Shown: positions 56,546 through 64,000 of the stretch, piece after piece
How the letters are laid out: every line of letters begins with the position of its first letter
Numbering within the stretch: the stretch's first letter is position 1
Origin: Iris pallida
Lineage: Eukaryota > Streptophyta > Magnoliopsida > Asparagales > Iridaceae
NCBI GenBank assembly: GCA_029216955.1
Contig: JANAVB010042332.1
Coordinates: 42,501 to 106,500 of the forward strand
DNA length: 64,000 nt
Direction of reading: 5' to 3'
Notes under the pieces: generated by a model
Told to the model about the DNA's origin: nothing
Databases searched by the model: none
What the model saw: the letters and a program-made list of their open reading frames with translations, nothing else
Made by a program: the position numbers and the translations under genes

Positions 56546-56930
56546 GCCTATTTTGGCTTTTTTTGGCTGTTTTATATCCTATTTGGCTGAATTATGGCCA
56601 GAATTTCTCCCAACTCCCAACATAAAAGTGGTAGATCTTTTCCTTGGCTTCAAGAATATGTTACTAGCTATTTTATACAAGTTTCTCTCATTCATGATAA
56701 TGTAAGGATAGAACACGATAGTGGCATGTTAAGGCGCACTATTAACAAGTAACAAGTAACAAGTAACAAGTAACTTGACATGATAATTGTTGATAGTGGC
56801 CCGTCGTGGTACGCTTTTGAGAAGTAACATGACATAATAGTGGCCCGTCATGGCGCACTCTTGACAATCAACCTTGACATGAAATTCTTGATAGTGGTCC
56901 ATTGTTGTAGAAGCATGGAATTTCACGATC

Positions 56931-59045
56931 AGAAATCCTATGCGCCAAACACTACATGCGCCAGGAAGTTCAGACAAAGTACTTTGACACAGCAAAACAA
57001 GAATATAGACATTAAAAGAAGATTTTTATTTTATATAAAAGTCTGTTACATGTCTTAAAAAGGGCTGTACAAAAGAGAACTTCTACAAAAAGAAAAGACC
57101 CTAAGTCTACAGCCAGGCGCAGCATCATCATGCGCTCTCGATCAGGCGTATCTCACCATGCGCTCTCAGTCAGGCACATCCCACCATGCGCTCCCAGCTG
57201 GGCGCATCCCTTCAGCAGTTCAGTTATGTGCATCCCTTCAGCAGCTCAGTTATGTGCCATCCTTCCAGCCAGGCTCACCGCCGTCTAAATGCTTCGACTA
57301 ATGAAGCATTTATTGAGCAGAACGAGGGTGGCAATCAACCCTCTAGCTGGAGGAAGAGCTCTCCAAACCGAGGAAGAGAAGAGCACCGCAAGCCAACCTG
57401 TGGCCAGGGGAGGCTTCGAAAGAGCCCCCGAAGCCGCAGCACCGCAATTCTGATCTGCGGCTCTTCCCACATAATGAAGACGAGGCTCGAGCATCCCGAT
57501 CTTTGGATGCAACAGGCACCTTCCGCCTGCCTCAGAAGCCCTCGACTCTGACTTTTAGATGTAACAGTCACCTTCAAGTGCATCAATGAAGACATTGCGT
57601 CGCATCTTCACCCTCGGGAGCATCTCATCAACAGAATGCACTCGAGTAAACAAATTCACTTCGGGAGGACGTGAGAGAACGAGAAGCAAACTCTCTCCAT
57701 GCCACTATTTATAGGTCGGGTAAATCAAACCCATGCGCCAAGTGGATTGCTCTCCGAATCCCGTGCAATGAATTTGCATTAAATGGATGAAGCAGATGCT
57801 TCGAATTCAGCCAAGTCAAAAACGGTTATTTAAAGCACTCGAAGAACGTAACAGTCGTACCAAAAGACGTGTCACGCAGAACGGATGCGTCGGTCAGACC
57901 GCGCATCACACAGATGCACCTTTCAACACCAAGCGCTTCACAAGCATGCGCCCTCATGCGACCCCATGCGCCTAGTGGGACGCCGATCGATACGCCCACT
58001 CCAACAGTCCATCACCTGTCAAAAACATTAAATGCTGAAGTCTGACAGAGTTGACAGCACGCCTCTCGAGGACAGAACAGTTGATAGCTTTTTCAGAAAA
58101 CGAAGCATCGCCAACGTCAGCATCATCATTACTTTCCTCCGGCGGTTACAAGCCACGTGGCCGCCCAACCACTCGCATGCGCCTCCGCAGCCATGTGCCC
58201 AAAGCTCTGCATGCGCCTCAAAAGCCATGCACCTTAGACTTTTCTCTGATCCCTAAAGACATAATTAAAGTCACTACTGAAGCTCTGCATGCGCCTCAAA
58301 AGCCATGCATCCCAGACTTCTCTCTGATCCCAAAAGACAGAAGTAAAGTCACTACTGAAGCTTCCCATGCGCCTCAAAAGCCATGCGCCCCAAATGGTTC
58401 GCGACTCCCAAAGGTTACGAGCCAAAGTCTCCTCATGCGCCCAATCCCAGGCGTATCCTACCAGATCATTCCCCACCAAATCTGAGATCTCCGAGCCATG
58501 GGCCGATGATACGTGTCCTTTGACTCGATTCACCTAAGATCTCAGCAACAGAAAAATCCTCTTCTCTGCTACGTGCCAGCCCACAACAGCAGCATAAAGA
58601 ATTCAACTCCTCAATCAGGGCGTATCGTCCATGTGCCTCCATCAGCAATCACTACGTGGCGTCCCCACGTCCAGGCGCATCCTACATATGCGCGCATGAG
58701 CAGCCAGCCTGCAGACTATAAATAGAGGGATCATTTTCTTCGTCCACACACACAGAGAGGAATATACATAGACAGACAGAGACATCGCACAACCAGAGAG
58801 GCAGATACAGACACTCAACGTCTTCCTCCTCTCAGCAAGCTCCAGCACCCAGAGCAATCCAAACCTTCAGAGAATCGATAACCGTCGTCAGATCGTCAAC
58901 GGAGTCAACGCATTACCACTCACTCCATCGGCACAAGGGACCCAGATAAACAAAAGTATACTCCTAGGACTACGTCTAAGTCCTATATTGTAACACTGTT
59001 CTGTTTGTATTAAAATTTGCAATCAAAAGATTTTAATGGCAAACA
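56931..59045 (+). repeat. LTR of a Tat/Ogre-like Ty3 element (copy A), 3' end well defined
   Basis: The left border is uncertain (56900-56960). The right end is set by the primer-binding site GGCGACTCTGCTGGGGA immediately downstream, as in Tat/Ogre elements primed by an Arg tRNA. TATAAATAG is at 58717-58725. The upstream half is dense in ATGCGCC motifs. A 78-bp unit with ATGCGCCTCAAAAGCCATGC repeats about 2.6 times at 58204-58440. Confidence 0.65.
58717..58725 (+). promoter_or_regulatory. TATA box of Ogre-like LTR copy A
   Basis: TATAAATAG about 330 bp before the LTR end; a second at 59886-59894 in copy B lies about 180 bp before its LTR end. Confidence 0.6.
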
Positions 59046-59173
59046 AGCTGGCGACTCTGCTGGGGATCTCTTTCTCTTCCACCGAGAAAGCTGTGTCACA
59101 ATCCGATGTAGGCCTCAAAAATGAAAGTCACGCTGAGTTGATCAAGACAGAGTCAAAAGTCACGTTCAGTTGA
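59036..59173 (+). pseudogene. Truncated ORF1 start of copy A
   Basis: ATG GCA AAC AAG lies in the last bases of LTR A and opens MANKLATLLGISFSSTEKAV and about 25 more residues before TGA at about 59171-59173. The start is collinear with ORF1 of copy B (MENKLATLLEKTISSSEVV). The A internal region stops soon after, where LTR B begins. Confidence 0.6.
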
Positions 59174-59179
59174 TCCAGA

Positions 59180-60067
59180 CAATATAAACAAATCACGCTG
59201 GGAGACAGCTCATCATTTGTCAAAGAGTAATTATGACTGACAACACGACAGTTGAAGAATATCTCTTCGTATGCCACGTATACACAGAATTTGAGAGATC
59301 ATCGCCGTCTATTGCGTGATTTTCGAAATCTTCTTCAGCAAGACTCAGCCTTCGTCGAGTTGGCGTACCAAAAGGCTTTCTTGTCATTTAATACGACTGA
59401 CAAAGCAATCACTGTCAGAGATTTTGTGTCAGTCAAGACACGCCGAATCAAGACAGCTGGCAGTTCTATCTCAAGTCTGCGTGTATTTGTGATCTTCATC
59501 TCAAGTTTGCGTGGATTCTGAAGTTTTCTTCCTCAAGTTTGCGTGGATTTTCGAGTTCTTTGCCTCGAAGTCTGCGTGGATCCTGAAGCTTCCTGCCCCA
59601 AGTTTGCGTGGATTTTAAAGCTTTCTACACCGAGTTCGCGTAGATTTCGTCTTCAACAAGTCTGCGTGGATTTCATCAAATTGGAGTACGTGGCAGCCAT
59701 GCCACTGATCTCTCGCCTGCGTGTCCTGTAACTTGCACACGACTCATGCATGATTGCCATGTGTCCAACAGTTACAGGCCACGTCCAGTAACTGCTCACA
59801 GCCTTGTGTATGTTAAATCCTGCGTGATTTTTAACTAGGCATAGGCTGTGAAGACAGTTATCTTTTCAGTTATTATTCTTGACTCTATAAATAGAGTTCT
59901 TTTCCTCATTCATTGTACAGATACATTGATATCTACTGTCAAAATTTTGAGAGCTTTTCTTCTTCGCATAGTCCAAGGGATAAAGCGATCGTCTTTTAGA
60001 TCGGATTCCTACAGTTGTAATTTTCCCAGAAACACAACAAATAAAGAGAATTTCTTTATGGAAAACA
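59180..60067 (+). repeat. LTR of Tat/Ogre-like Ty3 element (copy B)
   Basis: The left border is uncertain (about 59100-59260). The right end is set by TTGGCGACTCTGCTGGAG at 60069, a primer-binding site. It has TATAAATAG at 59886-59894. Upstream of it, 59460-59690 is a tandem array of about seven units of 35-40 bp with the core AAGTTTGCGTGGATT. Confidence 0.6.
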
Positions 60068-61962
60068 AATTGGCGACTCTGCTGGAGAAAACCATCTCCT
60101 CTTCTGAGGTGGTAACAACTCAATGCGACACTTCGTCAATCGGCTCGACGAAGAAGGTGATGACGATCAAATTCGATCAACTCGCCTATGAAGAAATACA
60201 GCGGGCTAAGGGTGGCAAGCCCACTCCAGCCTCCATTATCACTGCCAAGTCGAAGGGACACTCTGTCTATGTCCCTAAGAATCAGTTGGCAGTCAATGGT
60301 GAAGTCTCTGCCACAGTGTCTACTCCTACCTCTGGCAAGAACTCCACTGCAAGCACGCATACTCTTGTGCGCTCGAAGATGACAGTAATCAAAAGTCACG
60401 TTGACAGTACTGGCTCCTTATCCAAATCTGTTCCAGCGTGCAAATTCAACCCTAAAAGTCACGCTGACAGTACTGGCTCCTTAGCCAAATCTGTTCCAGC
60501 GTGCAAATTCAACCCTAAAAGTCACGTTGACAGTACTGGCTTTTTAGCCAAATCTGTTCCAGCGTGCAAATTCAACCCTAAAAGTCACGCTGACAGTACT
60601 GGCTCCTTAGCCAAATCTGTTCCAATGTGTAATTCTAAAATTAAAAGTCACGCTAACAGTACTGGTTCCTTAGCCAAATCTGTTTCAGCGTGTATTTCAT
60701 CAGAGAAGAATAACTCCTTAGTTATCTCTTCTTCTTTACCGAGTTCTACTAGAACTGGGGGTGGTCTTCCACACAAAGTCCCTTCGAAAAGGAATAACTC
60801 TTTAGTTGTTTCTTCTGCTCCTGTAGTTTTTACTTCAGGAACAGCTTTGACTGATACTTTTGTTAGTCAAAGGAAAGGAGATGGTCTTTTGACTACTCTT
60901 CCTTCTGGACATTCTATGTCTCAAAATCTGATTGAGTCTAAGAAGAAATATTCCTTAATATCTTCTTCTTTGACTTCTTCAAATTGGGCACAGAATCTGT
61001 CCATTAAAGAGGGTCTGTTACCAACTCCTAATCAAAGGAGTGGTTCAACTCTTCCTTCTCTACAAATATCCAGATCAATGGAAGGAAAACTCCATGTTTC
61101 CAAAATTAATGTGTTACCTTCCACTGATTTAAGAACAAAACTCAGCACTTCTGGTGTTAAAAAACCATACCAATTGGATATGAAGATAAAAGATCCAGAT
61201 GCAGAGTATACAAGAAATTATGTGGCTCACATTAATCACTCTTTGTATAATCAAGAGCCATCAAGACCCAAGAACAGGAAGTATACTCCTCAATCTTCAC
61301 AAACAGATTTACGGGAATATCTTCAACAGAAGAGAAGGAGTAATTCTATGTCAAAAGAATATGCTGAATGTGACTTCTATCCAAGAGTCATAATTCAGTG
61401 CAGATGTCAATCAACGGTTCAAGACCATGGTGATCATGAATGTGACTTCCAGCCAAGAGCCACAATGCAATGCAGATGTCAAACTAAACGACAGTCTGTC
61501 TTCAATAGGATTCAGTATGAACCTATGCCTGATGAAGATGAGCCTTTGTTTGCCTCTGTCAACATGACTTCTCGGGACATCGGGGGTAGAGTTGATAGTC
61601 CAGATGGAGTATATAGAAACACCAGAGCAAGAGTCCTGGCTTCTAGTCAAAGAAATTTGATCCCTGAAATTGATTCTGAATTCCTTGGAGAATCTAACTT
61701 CCCACCTCTTCCTACTGGAGGTAATTCTCCTACAGTTGACTTTGATGCACGAAGCAATGATTCAGAGCATACAACATTCACTAGTTCATCAATAATCCCT
61801 CATACAGTCACGACTTACATGGTTGATGGGAATACTGATGACCCTTCTTCTTCTTTGACTCCTCAAGATCAAAGAATTGCTTCTTTGGAACAGCAAATGA
61901 AGTCTATGACTGACACAATGAAGTCGATGTATGAACTCATGACAGCTCAGTTGCAAAATTGA
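60058..61962 (+). CDS. ORF1 protein of a Tat/Ogre-like Ty3 retrotransposon
   Basis: An open frame of 634 codons from ATG 60058, upstream of gag. An extra ORF before gag is a hallmark of Ogre-type elements. I start it at MENKLATLLEKTISSS because copy A conserves the same start. A longer upstream extension of the frame would lie in the LTR. Residues about 112-220 are five tandem repeats of 20-22 residues with the core DSTGSLAKSVPACKFNP. The rest is Ser/Thr-rich and low in recognisable domains, with two Cys-containing blocks (DFYPRVIIQCRCQS; DFQPRATMQCRCQT). The C-terminus (SLEQQMKSMTDTMKSMYELM) is coiled-coil-like. The stop at 61960-61962 separates it from the gag-like frame, which continues in the same phase. 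Function of ORF1 in this group is unknown to me. Confidence 0.7.
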   Translation: MENKLATLLEKTISSSEVVTTQCDTSSIGSTKKVMTIKFDQLAYEEIQRAKGGKPTPASIITAKSKGHSVYVPKNQLAVNGEVSATVSTPTSGKNSTASTHTLVRSKMTVIKSHVDSTGSLSKSVPACKFNPKSHADSTGSLAKSVPACKFNPKSHVDSTGFLAKSVPACKFNPKSHADSTGSLAKSVPMCNSKIKSHANSTGSLAKSVSACISSEKNNSLVISSSLPSSTRTGGGLPHKVPSKRNNSLVVSSAPVVFTSGTALTDTFVSQRKGDGLLTTLPSGHSMSQNLIESKKKYSLISSSLTSSNWAQNLSIKEGLLPTPNQRSGSTLPSLQISRSMEGKLHVSKINVLPSTDLRTKLSTSGVKKPYQLDMKIKDPDAEYTRNYVAHINHSLYNQEPSRPKNRKYTPQSSQTDLREYLQQKRRSNSMSKEYAECDFYPRVIIQCRCQSTVQDHGDHECDFQPRATMQCRCQTKRQSVFNRIQYEPMPDEDEPLFASVNMTSRDIGGRVDSPDGVYRNTRARVLASSQRNLIPEIDSEFLGESNFPPLPTGGNSPTVDFDARSNDSEHTTFTSSSIIPHTVTTYMVDGNTDDPSSSLTPQDQRIASLEQQMKSMTDTMKSMYELMTAQLQN

Positions 61963-64000
61963 CAGACTGTACCAGATGCCATACCAGTTGATACTGATAT
62001 AAGTCCAGTACAAGTTCCTCCAGTAGTACAATCCAATACTCCTGGACCAGCTCAGCCAAATCCTAGTCTCTCTGGAGCTGGGGGTAGTGCTTACAATGCT
62101 GTTCCTCCTCCCAACTATTCTCTACAAGCCACAACTCCACAATCTTCGGGAGTTGTCTCTGAAGAATTGAAGAATCTTAAAACTCAATTCGAGGCATTCA
62201 AACAGAAGGATGGTTTACAAAGGTTAGGCATCAAGCAGCCTTATCCTATAGAATAGAAGCAAGTATCATATCCTCCTAAATACAAGCCTCATACTATCTC
62301 ATTCTATGATGGAACCACTTCTCCAAGTCAGTTTATTAATCACTTTGAAGTGATGACTGATCAACTACAACCAAGTGATGTTCTCCTTACTCGGGTATTT
62401 ATTGGATGTCTCAAGGGAACGACTTATGAATGGTATAGGAGTCTCCCAGATGGGAGCATTACCTCATTTGCTGGTTTCAAACAGATATTTCTTGAAAGGT
62501 TCTATGAAGGGCTTAATGACATGACTATGTCTGCTCTTATTAGAATCAAGCAGAAAAATAATGAATCTACAGAGGAATACATTGAACGGTTTCGAAGAGA
62601 AGCTCTGAAGATGCCTCTTGGAACTCCTGATGCTGTCACCATTGACACGTGCAAATCAAACTTGTTGCCAATCATCAGTATGTGGACAGGGTCCACTCAA
62701 TTTCAAGATTGGCCTTCCTTCATAGTCAGTGCCAAAGCTGCAGAAATCAGTGCTGAAACCTTCAAAGGTTTAGGAGTGCAGATGACTCCTAAAGAAACAG
62801 GACAAGGTGCTAACAATAAAAATAATGCTCGCAAAGGAAAAAAAACTCTTGAAGTTAATCTTCAGAGCAAAGATGCATCAAATGTTCAAACTCCTGCCTC
62901 TACAACTCAACAATCAAGAACACCTCGCCCCAAAGAAGAATATTCTTTTGATGACGACGATGTCCTTGGTATCTTTGAATGTCTGCTGAAAGGTAATAAA
63001 ATACAATTACCTGAGATCAAGAAACCTGATGAAGCTGGTAAGACAGATCATCCTAAATACTGTCCATACCACAGAATGCTGGGTCACACAATTCGTACAT
63101 GTTATGTACTGAAAGGAAAGATCCAAGAAATAATTAAGTCTGGAGCTATCTCTCTTACTCCAAAAGAGAAGACTGTCACTTCTAATGTCGTCTCTATGCA
63201 ATTTGGAGACTTCCCTCCTCAATTTCTTGAAAGCGGAGTTATTCCTATTCCCAAGGCAACTCTTGAAATAGTAAATATTCCTCCTCCACAGTCTGAAGGT
63301 TTAGCACCAATCACTTTGGAGACTGAAGAAATCATGTAGATTTATCCTGATCTAATAACAGACTTTGAATCTCCTTCTCCTCAAAAGATTTCTTCTCGAA
63401 AGTCCAAGAAGGCTGGAAAGATCAAGTCATGTCATATGACTTCTCTTGGGTCTACCTCTGACATAGAGCCAAAAGACAAAGAAGAAGCACTTGTTAGTGC
63501 TACTCGAACGGGGAAACCTTACCTAAAGGATTATTCTAAAAATCCTGAAGATCCTACTGATATCCCTTCAGCTGCTAAAGATGCTCCTAATGTTCCTCCT
63601 GAAGAAGAATCATCTACTGCACATGTTCCTTCAACTACACCAGTTGAACCTGTTCCTCCCAAACCCACAACTCTTGAGAAAGGCAAGCAACAAGCTCAGT
63701 TTGATAAACCAATCAAGAAGTCTCTTCCTCTTGGACTTCAGAAGCCTTACAACTTCGACATTTTGGCTCAACTTGATAAATACTCCAGCTAGAATGTCCC
63801 TCTTTGAACTTCTACGTCTTTCTAAAGAAACTCGGGAGACGTTAAGTGAAGCACTTCTACAAGCTGACTCTTGTCTTGCACAATTGAAGAAGCTAGATGC
63901 GGAACCTGCCACTTGCTTACATTGCAACAGTGTACTGGAGATTATCCCAAATATCACCTTTACACAAGACGACATGCTACTGGAGGATAATCGACATGAC
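61963..64000 (+). pseudogene. Gag-pol start of the Ogre-like element, interrupted, running off the window
   Basis: In phase after ORF1: a Pro-rich linker, a TAG at about 62254, then the retrotransposon gag domain (SFYDGTTSPSQFINHF, GCLKGTTYEWYRSLPDGSI, FLERFYEG, TEEYIERFRREAL). It continues to YCPYHRMLGHTIRTCYVLKG, the short Cys/His block usual before protease in this lineage. A TAG at 63337-63339 is followed in the same phase by a Pro-rich linker ending NFDILAQLDK. The conserved PARMSLFELLRLSKETRETL continues in another phase from about 63787, implying a one-base shift. The sequence ends before protease. Internal stops argue this copy is defective, unless some are read through. Confidence 0.75.

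Larger units (their letters stand above)
55585..56930 (+). repeat. Gypsy LTR fragment, opposite orientation
   Basis: Starts AGTCACTCCCGTTTTCCG, the sense-strand counterpart of the LTR start (TGTCACTCCCC) with the first base altered. It has TTTATAAAAC at 55801-55810, a CT-rich leader, the minisatellite at 56225-56545 and then the GTGGCCCGTCATGGCGCAC repeats also seen at 50945-51230. It is cut off at about 56930 by the next retrotransposon. Orientation is opposite to 31935-51975. Confidence 0.75.

Noticed and set aside
58028..58533. Overlapping frames around 58.0-58.5 kb with repeated KPC and SLIPKD motifs
   Set aside because: They mirror the 78-bp LTR repeat and have no independent support.

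Overview
The window is plant nuclear DNA, almost certainly from an angiosperm with a large, repeat-rich genome. It holds several LTR-retrotransposon lineages nested in one another, a complete CACTA (En/Spm) DNA transposon, spliceosomal introns, a plant laccase and a plant serine-carboxypeptidase gene. The laccase exon is strongly GC-rich against AT-rich surroundings, which leans monocot; this is inference only. I saw no rRNA, tRNA or CRISPR.

Layout. (1) 1-213: tail of an element with a GC-rich end. (2) 321-9138: Copia-1, bounded by an AGAGG target duplication. It has lost most of gag, protease and integrase, keeps an open RT-RNase H frame, and holds a Ty3/gypsy solo LTR (1882-5006, TSD GCAGG). 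(3) 9139-10752: AT-rich spacer with one MITE. (4) 10753-28641: Copia-2 (TSD GTTGT), split by a full-length Ty3/gypsy element at 16008-27218 (TSD CTTAT; coding on the minus strand; 3.0-kb LTRs). (5) 28877-30105: last part of a laccase gene. (6) 30490-31930: tandem repeats and a microsatellite-embedded foldback element. (7) 31935-51975: a gypsy LTR fragment split by a 17.3-kb CACTA element (32376-49630, 31-bp perfect terminal repeats, TSD GAG). The CACTA carries a TNP2-like transposase gene (41803-45494), a TNPA/TNP1-like gene (38817-40836) and, downstream of them on the same strand, host-derived passengers: an eight-exon serine carboxypeptidase-like pseudogene (33.7-36.7 kb) and a bHLH-like fragment (about 37.0-37.4 kb). 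(8) 51980-55000: shuffled, partly inverted CACTA-derived coding segments, then GATACC and telomere-like repeats. (9) 55585-56930: gypsy LTR of the opposite orientation. (10) 56930-64000: two stacked 5' ends of a Tat/Ogre-like Ty3 element; the second continues into ORF1 and gag and runs off the window.

Functionally this is a record of transposon biology. The two CACTA genes are the usual pair: a TNP2-type transposase and a protein expected to act on the subterminal repeats, which are visible at both ends. Splice phases close exactly through the 8-exon TNPA-like gene, and through the TNP2 gene except for one missing base, so the element looks fairly recent. The SCPL passenger also keeps consistent splice phases, but it is broken by a hAT-like MITE in exon 3, a frameshift in exon 7 and loss of the catalytic-His region.

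The most unusual pattern I see is in the gypsy LTR family. Each of four LTR lineages carries, in the transcribed leader downstream of its TATA-like box, a different minisatellite made of short inverted repeats. Hairpin potential and position are kept while the sequence is replaced. A second is the Ogre-like ORF1, whose start codon lies in the last bases of the LTR, so that the tRNA primer-binding site is translated. This arrangement is conserved in two diverged copies.
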